The notes under the pieces were generated by a model. The model was not told the origin of the DNA. It ran no database searches and saw only the letters and a list, made by a program, of their open reading frames with translations. From Moringa oleifera (taxonomy: Eukaryota > Streptophyta > Magnoliopsida > Brassicales > Moringaceae): a stretch of DNA of 64,000 nucleotides. Below, one piece after another: positions 1 through 12,177 of the stretch. The stretch covers positions 2,557,001 to 2,621,000 of the forward strand of contig JAJFZO010000579.1 in NCBI GenBank assembly GCA_021397835.1. The letters run 5' to 3'. Position 1 is the first letter of the stretch, and each line of letters starts with the position of its first letter. The translations under genes were made by a program, and so were the position numbers.

Positions 1-229
1 GCATCCCATAAAAAAGAAAAAAAAGAAGTAAACATGACCAAAAGATTTCTATTATATACATAGCACCAAGGGGGCGCAATCCTTTTACAAGTACAGTTGG
101 TGATCTATATCATAAGCAGCTCTACAAAATCAACTAGTTCCTCTCCATTTACAAAATCATTACCTGTTTCCCATAATTTTAGTAGTTTTCACCACTAAGT
201 CCTAATAATCCCAATGCTGTCTCCCTCCC

Positions 230-600
230 ATCAAATGCTCTCCTATTTCTTTTCATCCAGATTACCCATAAAATCACCAAAAAAAAAAATCTTCATATAC
301 AACTTATTCTTGGCTTTTAGTCTGTTCATTCAAGCCTAGACCAATATTTCGCCACTCACTACGTTCTTTCTTGCCCAGGCCACTCCCAAAACCCTCAAGA
401 GTGCTTCCCACAACAAATCTTCCCAGTAGCACTCCAAGAAGAGATGAGAAATCCATTCTGCATCTTTTTTGCACATTAACACCTCTTTACTATGGTTGAC
501 CCCCTCTTTCTCAGATTATCTAGGGTAAGTACCTTTTCTTGAATTGTTTCTTACCCAAAAAATGCAAGTCTAGTTGGCACACTTGCCGTCCAAACTTTTC
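230..600 (-). mobile_element. Relic of a LINE (non-LTR) retrotransposon 3' end, zf-RVT region
   Basis: Read on the minus strand, about 585 down to 360 translates to a damaged copy of the zf-RVT region found after reverse transcriptase in plant LINEs. The pieces are SVPTRLAFFG, a TAA stop where the family normally has Trp, EKVLTLDNLRKRG, a one-base frameshift, and then CKKDAEWISHLFLEC, with the Cys and His residues of the putative zinc finger still present. Lower down (about 330-230) weaker pieces remain with several stops. The copy is therefore dead. It continues toward position 1, but no clear poly(A) tail or target duplication was found. It lies inside what I infer to be an intron of the minus-strand SNARE-like gene whose first exon is at 3204-3256. 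Seen: motif order, stop and frameshift. Known: motif pattern of plant LINEs. Family assignment is fairly sure; boundaries are not. Confidence 0.7.
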
Positions 601-628
601 TCCAAGTTTAGGATAAATGCTCGATGAA

Positions 629-725
629 TGCTATTAGTTCAGGATAATATACAATGAACAATTAAGAAACAAATTCAACAGCAATCCAATTGAAATCAAC
701 CCAATACAAAAGAAACAAACAAGCT
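629..725 (+). repeat. Direct repeat, left copy (partner at 2841-2938)
   Basis: About 97 bp beginning with a stretch close to CTATTAGTTCAGGATAATAT reappears in the same orientation 2212 bp downstream with scattered substitutions. Shared words include TTCAGGATAA, GAACAATTAAGAA and TTGAAATCAA. The two copies bracket the whole inverted-repeat element at 798-2430. They may be a segmental duplication, or parts of a larger decayed element. Confidence 0.7.
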
Positions 726-797
726 TGAAAATGGATTAGTGATAACTAATGATGAATCTAGCTTGAAGAAGCACAAGGTATGTTTACAAAGCTATTA

Positions 798-2430
798 GAG
801 TCCAATTTCTTTAGATTATCCAAAAAAGATCCCTTGTTCTTCCAACTCTTTTCTTTTTATACCAAGGAGCTTCAACGAACCTTCTTAATATTTCTTATCC
901 TTCATTAAACCCTCTCAGTTAAAAGAGTCATACTTAGCTTTAGTAAATGCGTGCTTACTACCGTGACTAAAGAATGGTGGTTTATATCTTCCTCTATAAC
1001 GACATTGTTATAGTCTTAGGGACTACACCAGCTTTAATGGTTTCTGTGTGAGCCTCAGCTATTGGGTCAAAATTCCTAAGCCCATGAGTCCTTCCCAATA
1101 TCTCTCCCTTTTTCAAAGAATATAGAGGACTAATGGGTGCTCAGTTCTTTGATCAAAGGGAACTTTAGTTCATGGACTAGGTAAAGGTCTTAGTAGCTAA
1201 CTCATGACTTCTTAGGTGTGACCTTTGCTTGAAGTGCTCAAGTCTTAGCCCTTTCGGTCTTGATGAACTATTCAGGATAGTTCTCGACTCTCATTAGGAC
1301 TTCTCCTTTCTTTATACAACATAATCTTCAACTCTCTCTGAGACACCTTTTCTCTTTATAGGGAATAGCCTCGACTCTCCTCAGGACTCGCCCTCTCTTT
1401 ACAAAGAGGGCAAAGACTCGAGCACAATCTCAAACAACTCATCAAGAAAAAAAGTTCAAAACCCAAGAACTACCCTAAATAGATTATCTAGAAATAAAAA
1501 AGGTCAAGACCTAGGGAACACCTAGATAGCTCACCAAGAAAAAAGAGCCAATACCTAAGGCCGACCCAAGATAGCCCATCAAGAGAAAAAAGAAAAGCCA
1601 GGACCCAAGGAGTACCTCAAATAGCTCATCAAAGATCAAAAGGGCCAAGAACCCTGAACTATCTAGGATAGCTCATTAAGAAAAAAAAAAAAAAGGTCTA
1701 GACTTAGGGATTATCTCGGATAATTAATTATAAAAAAGGGTGTCAAACCTCAGCACTATCCCGGATAGCTCACCAAGATAAAAAAGCCCAAGATCCATAG
1801 GATTACCATGAATAGCTCATCAAGAGAGGGGAAAAAAAAGACCAACACCTAAAGACTATTTCAGATAGCTCATCAAAATAGAAATGGTAAAGATCTAAAG
1901 ACAAAAAAGACGAAGAACAAATGACTACTTCATATAGTTCATCAAGACAAAAAAAGCCAAGACTCAAGCGTTCCAACTAAGGGTCACACCTCAATACTCG
2001 TCAGGCTAACTCTCTTCCATGAGACCTTGACCAATGATCATCGAATTGACTTCCCCTTTGATCAAAGAAACCTAAGTATAAAGTAGTCCTTGGCATTCTT
2101 TGGGGGGAAAAAAAAAACGAGGACGGGGGGGAAGACATTGGAATAGAACCCATAGGCCCAAGAACTTTAAACCCTAAACTGAGGGCCAATAATTGAGGCC
2201 CGCATGTCAATCATTAGAGCGTAAATCAATGGAACCCCTAAGACCATAGCAATGTTGCTATAGGGGAAGAAGTAGGCAAACAAACATTAAAGCTAAGCAT
2301 TGCTTCTAACTAAGAGGGTTTAATGAAGGATAAAAAAGACAAAGGAAGTTAGTTAAAGCTCCTTTGTATAAAGGGAAGAAAGCCTAAAGAATGGAGATTT
2401 TTTTTGGATAATCAGAAGAAATTAGACTTT
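798..2430. mobile_element. Non-autonomous element with long terminal inverted repeats (Mutator-like or foldback type)
   Basis: The left arm (about 798-1040) and the right arm (about 2205-2430, reverse-complemented) match over more than 200 bp with substitutions and small indels. Corresponding words are AATTTCTT..GATTATCCAAAAAA, CTTATCCTTCATTAAACCCTCT (right arm: TTTATCCTTCATTAAACCCTCT), and a run ending GTTATAGTCTTAGG (right arm: GCTATGGTCTTAGG). The interior carries no transposase-like reading frame but is filled by a degenerate minisatellite (1430-1975). Long TIRs with a non-coding, repeat-filled interior suit a MULE-derived or foldback element. I could not find a convincing 9-bp target duplication, so superfamily and exact ends are inference. 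It sits within the inferred intron of the SNARE-like gene. Confidence 0.6.
1430..1975. repeat. Degenerate minisatellite, units of roughly 55-60 bp
   Basis: A phrase of the form ATAGCTCATCAAGA, an A-rich run, then GCCAAGACC and CAAGGACTACCTC recurs about nine or ten times with many substitutions and variable A-run length. Clear starts of the ATAGCTCA-type phrase occur near 1530, 1620, 1660, 1760, 1810, 1865 and 1935. It fills the core of the inverted-repeat element. Confidence 0.7.
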
Positions 2431-2840
2431 CATCCATTTCTGAGCTTGCAGCATCCATCATACTATCTCCATACCATTATCTAACATACCCCAAAAAGTC
2501 ATTTATTCATATACTCTCTCTCCTTGTTTCATACTCACATTCAATTCCACATTTACGCTTAGTTATCATAAAACTAAGCACGTACAAGTCAAGATCTTCA
2601 AAACTACAGCCCCTGTTACTACTCACATCTCTTAACAAGCAAAATCATGTCAACTCTCATTTGGTTCCCAGGATCATTTAATAAACTTGAAAAACTAAGT
2701 GAACATTACTCAGAGTGAGCTTGGTGATGCTCATCAGTAACTATCAGGTCAGGGCATCCCACAGAAAAAAATTTTCCTTTAATTCCTTGAGATGTAGTAA
2801 CAATCAAAACATGCCATAAAACATTATAGAATTCCACAAA

Positions 2841-2938
2841 TGCCATTACTTCAGGATAAAATACAACGAACAATTAAGAAGTAAATTCAACCGAAACCCA
2901 TTTGAAATCAATCCAATACAGAAAACACGATAAGCTGA
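2841..2938 (+). repeat. Direct repeat, right copy (partner at 629-725)
   Basis: Same orientation as the 629-725 copy. It contains TTCAGGATAAAATAC, GAACAATTAAGAAG and TTTGAAATCAATCCAATACA, diverged from the left copy at about one base in six by eye. It lies between the inverted-repeat element and the first exon of the SNARE-like gene. Confidence 0.7.
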
Positions 2939-3203
2939 TTCCATTCAATAAATTCTGAAAAACCCTTAAGAACTAAGATCGAACCTAACATCATGTGATC
3001 CCAAACCGAATCACCCACAGTATAACAACTATTGAGATTTCAAAGCCAAAAGAGTATCTAATCAAAAAATTCGACCAAATAACAAGCCTAAAACTAAGAA
3101 ACTAATATCTAAGTTAATATTCGTGGATCGTGATGAAATGCAATTGAATGCAAGATGGCGCTTATCAGATCACAAGAAAGGGACGCTGAAGATCTACGCG
3201 TAC

Positions 3204-3256
3204 CGTTCAATTAAGATGTTCCCATCAGAGTTGGCGAACAAGAGTGCAAGTATCAT
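3204..3256 (-). CDS. First coding exon of a SNARE-like / adaptor-small-chain-fold protein (partial gene)
   Basis: On the minus strand an ATG at 3256 opens M-I-L-A-L-L-F-A-N-S-D-G-N-I-L-I-E and ends after two bases of an Arg codon at a GTACGC donor (3203-3202). This matches the N-terminus I recall for small plant proteins of the SNARE-like superfamily (longin/clathrin-adaptor sigma fold, about 145 residues), which usually continue with an R-F then a Gly-Val-Pro-Ala motif. No downstream exon is visible between 3203 and position 1, so the remaining exons should lie beyond the left edge and the intron would exceed 3.2 kb, filled with transposon relics. Purine-rich sequence on the minus strand upstream of the ATG (3257-3350) looks like a 5' leader. 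Alternative: an orphan exon cut off by the insertions. The match is from memory over only 17 residues, hence moderate confidence. Confidence 0.5.
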
Positions 3257-3359
3257 CTTCCTCGCTACTTTGTTTCTTTCTCTGTCTCGTCTCCTTCCTT
3301 TCTCTTTTATCAGTTAACAAGAAAGAAAGCGAAGGAGTTACCACCAAAAAATTCAGAGC

Positions 3360-6300
3360 ACCTAGATTTTACCATTTTGCCACGTCGGGCTTTTCTCTCT
3401 TTGCTTATATTTTCTAATAATATTTAGCTAATTAGCACGATTTGATGTTAAACAAAAAGTAATATAAAGTAAAAATTACAGTGTCAAACTATTTTATAGT
3501 GATTTCTTAGGATAAATATAAAAATATATTAAATTAAATTTATTTTAATTTTTTTATAAAACATTAATTAATTTAATTTAAATATTAAAGTACCAATTTG
3601 ACAACGTAACAAGATTTTATTTCAATTTTTATACCTAATTTTTTATGATGCTGATTTTAAAGTGAAGGTTTGGCTTAACGGAATGGGTTAAGGTCCATCT
3701 CGTCTGGTCATCTAAGTGCAGCTTAAAATAAAGGCATTTATATGAAGATGTGTACTAAATAAAAGATTAAAATATAAATAAATTATTATTATAATATAAA
3801 TAAATAAATAAGATTGATGAGACCAAATGACACTAATTAGAGCACTAGAAAGTTTCTTAACATTAGGATCTAGAAGTTCAAATTAAGGACTTAGATGTCA
3901 TATCATATTACTTAATAAAGAAAACTTACTTAAGGGAATAATAATCCAAGAAATTGGTGGCATCAGTATCCGAATACTAAAGCGATCGCATGCTAATGAG
4001 AGCGACCATAACCTTAACTATGATAAGAACAACAAAATGTCTTATTTCCTTACCTACTTTGGTTAAAACCTTACGAAAATGAAATAACGGACTTGGTTTT
4101 GATGCTTTTATTAAAAAAAAAATTCAAAATATGATTTGAGCAAACCGTGTATTGCTTAAAAACTTCAATCAAATCCTATTCCGATTTGAGCATCGAAGGA
4201 TACACCAATCGTTCAACAGTATCGCCCTTTGATCGTGTTTTTATCTTATAATTTCTCAATAAATTATATTATCATTATAATCGTTTAGAGCCTTTCTTTT
4301 ATTTACATCATTCAGTTATCCGATATTTTTAAGTAACATCAAATACAACATAAAAAGAGTAAAAAAAATTTATAAATAAAAAAATATTTATTTTTTATTC
4401 ATTTATATTTCTCTTATCGTCAACATACAATCTTATATTTTTTATTTATAAATATTTTTATTAAAAATAAAAAATATAAATTAATAATATAATTAAATGA
4501 TATAATTAGTGTATATTATATGAAAATAAAGAGAGATTAATAAAAATATATATATCTCTCAAGAATGATGAGGATGAAAATGAATATACACAAATTAAAA
4601 TGTATTACCAGCACTTTCCGACTAAGAAATAATTGCAACCGTTTAGTACTTAAAACCTATTTATGTATTGAATAATGGCAAAACCTGCATATATATGTAT
4701 GGTTGAATAATGACGAGAATGGCATAGTGATCTCATGTAGAAATATAACATTTATTACTTTTATTTCTATTTTTAAAATATAATATCATTAATTAAATAC
4801 CTATATTTAATTTTTAGCAATAAGTTTTTTTATAATTAACAAGATAATTAATTTCTTTTACCTTTTTATGATATCATTCAGCGTAAAAAAAATTATTAAT
4901 TTTAATTTTAAAAAAATTTTGTCTCAAATATTGTTTATAAAATTTTATAATTAAGTAATTTATGTATTTAAAGATATTTTCTTTTTTATAAAATTTGATA
5001 CTTGAAGTGGTATTTTTATTTTTAATTATTAAATTTTTTAAAGATTAATAATTCACCAAAAAAATTTAGTCAATAAATATTGTTTAAACAAAATGAGATT
5101 ACAAAAAAAAAATCAAGTCATGATTATTGTCAAAGTTATATCTTGTTAATTTTTCAAAAAAAAATAATATATTTCAAATTATTTAAGTTTAAATTATTTT
5201 TTATGGAGATTAAAATATCTATATCATCATGAAAAAAGATTAAAAGAGAATAAAATTATTATATGAAATCAAATTAAAACTTAATCCGCACTTGAAGTAT
5301 ATAAATTTTTATATAGATCATTGAAATATTGTACAATTAATTTAAAATAATTATATAAATTGATAACTAATTAAATTTTAATTAAAAATAATTTGTAATT
5401 AAGAAAAGTTCTCTATAGAACTATATACTTTGAAATCAATTTGTCAGAATTATAAAAAACATCCATTCTAATAATATCATTTTAAATAGTAAAAATTTAT
5501 AAACACTAATTAAAAGAAAACAAATAAGTTGAAGAAAAACAAATGAGAAAAACATTAAACAAACACTAAAAGGTTTTGTTTTTATTTTCATTTAGTTTAA
5601 AATAATTAAAACAATATTTGTCAATCTGTAAAGTTTTCAATATTCATATGCAGATGGTTGCCCCTTCTGAGAGCCACTCAAGGTTTTAGGATATAAGAGG
5701 AAGAAAATTTAACCTAAATATAAATTAGCCATATCTTACACCAATTTACATGCGTTACGAGATTTTTTTATTTTTGTTTGGTGAATTGTTACCAACGCTG
5801 CATTAGCTTAGCAAAACTTCCAAACCCTAATGAGGTCCAGCATAATTAAATTGATTAATGCCTCTTAGGATAGGAGTAACTAATTTCCAAACTAATAGAG
5901 AGTACTACTAGACCTTTTTAGCAATTGGGTAATTATGAAGCAGAAAGCTGCCTTTGTTGCATCAACCCAAAAGGGAAAATTGAGAGATATATAAAGCTAC
6001 CATCTTGTAAATTAAAATCTCCATATCAAAATGTTGGTATTTGTCTTCTTTGCAACCTCTGCATTTACACCAAGCACTACTGGTGTTGTCTCTTCAACTC
6101 TATAAAACAAAACCCTAAATCGAGAATTAGTGGAGATATCGATGAATTTGAGCCAAACATTAGTTGAATGTATATGATCCTCTAAGTACAACACCTACTC
6201 TTGAGCCTGTTACAATGAATCTCCACCACATGGATACTTTAATGCTCCAAGCTGTTAAGATCTTGAAAGGTCCCGAAAATATATTCTTATCGCATGTGAA

Positions 6301-8290
6301 ATTTTATATAGTTTAGTCCCAAATAGCATTCATGTTTTTTTTTTTTTTTGTATTTTCGGTAAAGATCACAAACCGATTTAACGGATAAGATTTTGTTACT
6401 TGGAAGTAAAGAGCATTAATGTGTTACTTATTAAGATCAGTTGAATATAATACGTAGTACATTTTGCAGTCTTATTAGCAGTTTGGGCCATGGAAGTGGT
6501 AATTAATGTTGACAAATATTGTAATCACCGAGAATGTATACATTGTGTTATAATTTGAATGCCGACGCGCATAATTATCAGAGTTGGCTGGGAATATTGG
6601 TTGAAAATTCTTGGCCGATGATTTTGATGTTTCACTTGTTTCTCAATTAATTGGCAAGCTGCGTGACAAAAAAAAATTAGACGTTGGAGTCTAATTAATT
6701 ATTATGATATTTAACATTTGCATTAATGATGGTTAATTACATAATGAAAAGAATTATCTTTTCGGTGGGATTAATGGGATTATCATATATATATATATAT
6801 ATATATATATCCCAAGTATTCTTGGTTTAAGTTAATTACGTAACTGTGATCCTAATCTCTTGGGCTTACAGTTTCTTCCACTATGAAATTTTTGAGTTAA
6901 TTAAGTAGTTGCATAATAAGGTAATTATGGGTTTGGTAAAATATGGGGATTTGGATTTATAGCACGGGATTGACGTATAAAAATTCTTAAATAATCGTTG
7001 TCAAAAATTTAGGTAAAGTTCAAGATTCGCTTATTATTTATATCCTTACTATAAACACGAAGTATAACAAATTCATGATTGACGGTATCATAATTATAAA
7101 AAATAAGACCTAAGCAGATTGAATTGATGCTGCTTTTTTCAAAAAATATATTTTTATAATTTATTAATTTATATAATAACAAACAAATAAATAAAATCAT
7201 AACTAATAATTTTATTAAATTGACACGTATTAGAATCTCATTAAAAATTTAATATAGTCCAAAATGAACAAAAATCGTGATCTTGTCTATTATATCTTAC
7301 AAAACCTTTCTGTCATCCGAATCCCACATCTTAATTCTCACCGTGTTACCAATTCACCATTTTTTTTCCTTTCTTTTTCATGAAAATGAGTCTAATTAAT
7401 TCCAAGTTTATAGTTTTATTACAATTTCTTTATACCCATGAAATCATTGAATAGTTAAGGTCCGTAGGCCCCACTAAAATTCAAATTTTTATGCTATATA
7501 TGATGCCACATGGAAATTATGGTTCATCTCAAATATTGATTCATTTAAGGATAAATATCTTTTACCGATTTTGTACTAAGCTTTTGGACAAAAACTTTGA
7601 AGAATTTTTTATAATTTATAAATATTAATATAAAAATAAATAAAAAAATAAAAAATCTTAATTATTAGTTTAACTAACTGAAATTAAAAAAAAATTCCTG
7701 ATCTTTCATCGTACCATAAGAGAAGGGACTTTTCATGCAAAGCAAACACTTAATTGTCACTTGGTAATGAAAAACATAAATGAATTTATCATTCTTCTCT
7801 TCTTTGGGCCGGATCATTGTTGTCGTATCAATCAAACGAATCTCCATTTTAAGTATAGAATATCTGTGAAAGAACTCAAATAAAACTTTCTTGCATGTAC
7901 TACTGCCTCCTTTCATATGCATGCGGACCTCAAACTCTCTGTATGTATATGCTCCACATATGAGCACTACAAACACTGAGAGGAAGAAAGCAGAAAGGAA
8001 ATTAATTTAAGGCTAATTAATGATTCATCACTGCAAGTATAACAATCTTGCCTTGTAGAGCACTATAAAAGTATACATGGAGCTATTTCCTTGATGATAA
8101 CCAAATCACTACTTCTGAATAGAAAGATGCATGCAGCAACTTCATAGCTTAGGAGGTCATCTTTTTCCTTTCTACTTTTTCTTGACGTGAATTCAGACAG
8201 GTCTCCATCAAACTATAGGTAACTTTTATCAGTTCTTCATTAAACAAGTCATCATATATAGCAAGCTGAAACCCTACTCAAACCCAATAG
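3360..8290. other. Gene-free AT-rich intergenic region
   Basis: Very A/T-rich throughout, with poly(A)/poly(T) runs and only short accidental reading frames. I recognise no coding exon, tRNA or complete transposon. Somewhat less AT-rich stretches occur near 3660-3720, 5640-6250 and 7260-7360 but contain no family I know. The last few hundred bases (about 8000-8378) are probably 3' UTR and downstream sequence of the minus-strand ERF gene. Confidence 0.6.
6785..6810. repeat. (TA)n microsatellite
   Basis: An uninterrupted AT dinucleotide tract of about 13 units in intergenic DNA. Confidence 0.95.
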
Positions 8291-8378
8291 CTAGGACTAC
8301 ACATGGAAGCTTATCCCCATGATTTTGTGTTAATTACTCCCCATGTTGAAGTTGACGGTAGTAGTACTGTTACGAAGT

Positions 8379-9218
8379 TCAATTCCTGTTGAGGAGTTCT
8401 TCTATCATCTGCAATGCAACTCTCTCCTCCTCATCTAACCCTTCTCCTGTTGCTTGCCCAACTCCCGTTGAGTCTACAACAGGCAGTTTAGGCTCGGGAG
8501 CCTGTGATCCATTTCGCCTCTCTAGCTCAACTGTCATCACCCAACTGGAATCAGAACGAGGCCCGGCTCTCTTCTGCCACACTCCGATGTGAGAGTTCTC
8601 GATGTCGAGCCTCAGGCAAGTGAGAGAAGGAGATGGGAACTTGCAGCACTTGCGTAGTTTTGCACTCACGATTGAGGAGAGAGCTGTGGAAGAAGACGAG
8701 GGGTTGCCACTTCCCGTACCCGCTTGCTTTGTGTTGACAGGAAAGTTTGTTTTGGCGTTACGTCCACTCATCAAAATGGCTGCCTCATCGTAGGCTCTCG
8801 CTGCCTCCTCAGCTGTCTCAAACGTTCCAAGCCAAACTCTCCTCTTCCTTGAATTCAAACAAAAACAAGAGCCAGTAATCCTCAATTGTCACAAAGAAGA
8901 AGCTATGCAGATAAAACTATCCTTACGGGTAAACAAAAATGGATAAGAAATTAATTAACTATCAAGTTTGTAAAGCCAGTTGAGAAGATAGTACAAAGAA
9001 CCAGGAGAGAGTATGAAGTGAAAATGGAAGAGTATACACGAGGTAGAAAAACAATAAGAAAACCCGAAATTGGGCAGAACATTGAAGCGTTAAATATATC
9101 TATAAATACATATATGGAGGTTGAGTTCGTTGAGATACAGTAAAGGGTGACGAATCTCAGAGACCCACGAGCCCCAGTGACGCTGCCTGACACCTCTAAA
9201 CTTCTTTGATTGTACCAT
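8379..9218 (-). CDS. SHN: AP2/ERF transcription factor, SHINE/WIN clade (cuticle and wax regulator)
   Basis: Two coding exons on the minus strand, 9218-9139 and 8847-8379, joined by a 291-nt GT-AG intron, give 182 residues. A single AP2/ERF domain starts almost at the N-terminus (residues about 7-64): [20 protein letters not shown], then after the splice [20 protein letters not shown]. The intron falls in the Leu-Leu-Lys junction, and the clade-typical KTNFP follows. Two further conserved blocks are present: the middle motif (about residues 85-140, containing [19 protein letters not shown] and IGVWQKRAG) and the C-terminal motif ending [12 protein letters not shown]. These define the SHINE/WIN group, whose Arabidopsis members activate cutin and wax synthesis genes by binding GCC-box-like DNA in the nucleus. 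Length matches the family (about 185-190). The ATG at 9218 is preferred over one 8 bases upstream because only it reads through the domain. A CT-rich tract (minus strand, about 9275-9292) lies upstream. Ortholog number within the clade was not resolved. Confidence 0.93.
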
Positions 9219-9249
9219 GTTCCCAAGAGCTTGCTTTTCTCTATGTCCC

Positions 9250-9292
9250 CTCATGTGTATATATATAATACAACGTGAGAGAGAGAGAGAAG
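9250..9292 (-). promoter_or_regulatory. TATA-like sequence and CT-rich tract upstream of the SHINE gene
   Basis: On the minus strand a (CT)n tract (9275-9292) is followed by TATTATATATATACACATG (about 9252-9270), 35-50 bases before the ATG. CT tracts are common in plant core promoters and leaders. If the TATA is used, the leader would be very short, so the true start may be upstream of the CT tract. Confidence 0.4.
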
Positions 9293-12177
9293 GAGACGAT
9301 TAGGTTAGGAAGTTGTGCAGCTAGGCAGGAGATATAGAGAAAGAAAGTGGTGATATCATGGTTTACTGGCAAGGTTGGCAACGTACATTTAACAGCATCA
9401 CAGGATGACCTTGTGGGTTGTCATGTTCTTCACATACAGTGGTCCTTTAATTTGCCCTATCATGTATCCATAAAACGGGCATTACCCCACCAGAGGAGAT
9501 GGGCTCAACCCTAGTTTTCCTTTTGAAAGCTTTACAAAAAAAAAAAAAAAACATTATTGAGAGCATTTCTACTGAGACTGAGTTTGTACTGTAAGAAAGA
9601 AAAGGAGAATAGCATCTTAGCTATACAGAGGGATCTGCAGAAACCCAAATCATCAGAGGAGTCAATTCTCTGTACAGATGATCATGATCCCGAATCATCT
9701 GCTAGCTTTTTGGTGGACCCTCTAGGATATCGTGGCTTCCCCTGGTGCTGATAATCTTGCTATAAGGAAGAAAACGATAGTGTGAGAAGTGGTTAAATTG
9801 GTGGAGGGAATAGTGCATGTGTAGATAATAAATTGGCCATGTTACTGGGTATTTATTGACACCCAAGTTTGCGAAAGTGATTGTACATTAATTCCAGGCA
9901 TAAGTTCATCCTCCAATGTGGTTCCAGCAAAGTGGTTTCTTTTTCCTTTCCTGAAGAAATAAAAAGGTGTAGTTCTCTGGCAGCATCCATAGCCATACAA
10001 GTACGCATAAGGGTTTAGCCCAGTAGACCAGGAGCTAGCTAGCTACTTAGCTCAACTATCTTTCACTTTTCATTTATAAATGCATGAGCTTTGTGATCTG
10101 ATTGATGATCTCAATACCCAGTTACTCTCCTCTTGAGATTACCTTTTTTTGAAAACTTTGTTACATTCTCTTGTTATATTTGATGTCAAGGGCTTGTGTG
10201 ACAAAACCTTGAGTTTGATTTTGGATAAAGATTTTTTCTTAATTAAAGTTGGTATTTGATTAAAAAAATATATTTTTTTATAATTTATTATGTTATAAAT
10301 TTTAAAATATATATCATTATTTATTTTGTAAATTATCAAGTATCAGTATATTTTAAAAGCTCAGCTACTTAAATCAATAGAAAATCATGATTTTTAATTT
10401 TGATATTTTTTATCATTAAATCAAGATATCTAATTGGAAAAAAAAACAGTGATCCATCAGTATTTCTGGCTTTTAAATTTTATATTTTTACAATTTGTAT
10501 TTAATATAGAACTTTTCTTTAAAAAATCATCTTGTGATGATGTTGCAGCTAAGATTATATATGTTAGTCTTATCTCCTAATAATTGTAAATCACTATGAT
10601 CGATGATGATTTATAATTTTATGCAATCATGGTTTTAGTTGCACAGTGATTTTAAAATAAAATGATAAATAAATTATATCTTTAAACATTATTTTTAATT
10701 TTACAATTTGTTACCCTAAATTTTTATATTATATCAAACATATTAATTGTTAAAAAAAATTAATTATCAAAAAATATTTCATTACATGCTAATGTAAAAT
10801 CATTAAAGATTATCCTAAAAAGAAGATCACTAATTACCAAGTTTACTAATCTCATGCATTTTGAAAATCAAGCTCGTTAATATTATAAATTTTTATTTGA
10901 ATTTTCCATCCTGACAATCTTAATTTATTACTTGGTACTCATAAATATAGATAGTATGAGCACATGGCATGAACAAATTGGTAGTCCTAAGTAAAGTATA
11001 ATTCGATTTAGTTACACCAGTAACCAAAATCTTAAGCTTTCCTCCTAGATTCTGGACAAGACTTGTTAGAAACCTTTTAGATACTGGCAAGCCATGGACT
11101 AAGTTGATTTTTCTAAATCCACCCATATGTTAAGTTTGAAGATTATATAAGTTAGGTACCGAAAATGACTAATATACCTAATTATATAAGTTTAAAGCTT
11201 TCACATTTTATCACACAAATATGTAAATTATGTATACGAAGAATCTTTAAAATTGAGTAGAGAGCTTTCACATTTTACCATGCTAATATATATATATGTG
11301 TGTATGTGTTATTATATTGAAATGGGTAATGTTATTCATGTACAACAATAATAACACGAATTTTAAGGTTAATTATAACATAAAAAGTTATATTTTATAA
11401 AAATTCTTAAATTAAGACTCATAAAAATATTGTATCAATTAATTAAAGATTTATATTTTGATATTTTCTCAATATCATATTTCTATCAAGTAAATTACAT
11501 TTACTTTAATTAGCACTCGTGATTCGTTAAACATGAAATTATGATTATATCTGTGTAATAATTAATTATTTTTATGTTATTTTATTTAATAATAAAATAT
11601 AATAATTAAAGAAACATATTTAAAAAATGGTATATTTTATCCTCTCTATTTTATCTAATAAGAAAAAAAAAAGACTTACCTCTTTCTTTCTCTTAAGCAT
11701 ATATATATCAGGTTATTACCCATTGATCATTTCCTATATTAAGAGCAATGAGCATCAAAGTTATTAAAATTTATTAGACGAAAATTTTAATTTAAAAAAA
11801 TATCAAAATATAAGTTTTTAATTACTATAAAATAAATTAATATATATACATATATTGATATCACTCGAATCGATCTTGCTAACTCGTGGTTTAAATTTCA
11901 AATCATTAAGAAATAGATTGGACCAAAAAAAAAAAAAAAGATAACTCCGACACTTAAAGCTAGTGTAGTGATTTTCTAATGAACATAAAAGTTTTAAAAA
12001 GAAATATGTAGACCTTTTATAAGCGATTCTTGTGAGTGACATGAGCAGTTTTGATTCGTGGGTCTGAGTATAAGGCATCTCTCTAATACTCATGAAAGAT
12101 TTAACTTTCTTTGGTAATTGTAGATAAAATCCATTCTGTATTTAGATTGTTTAAGAATTATGTGGCACATAATTCGA

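Noticed and set aside
3123..3317. Plus-strand 64-codon frame at 3123
   Set aside because: It is antisense to the SNARE-like first exon and its leader, with no family resemblance.
7674..7976. 100-codon minus-strand frame
   Set aside because: No recognisable motif, A/T-rich biased composition, no leader or splice context; probably chance.
8389..8793. Two plus-strand frames opposite the SHINE gene second exon
   Set aside because: Antisense shadows of a conserved ERF coding exon.
10515..10668. Possible MITE-like inverted repeat (AATCA..GTG..GCAGCTAA against CAACTAA..CAC..GATT)
   Set aside because: The arms match only weakly by eye and no terminal or target-site pattern is clear; in A/T-rich DNA this could be chance.
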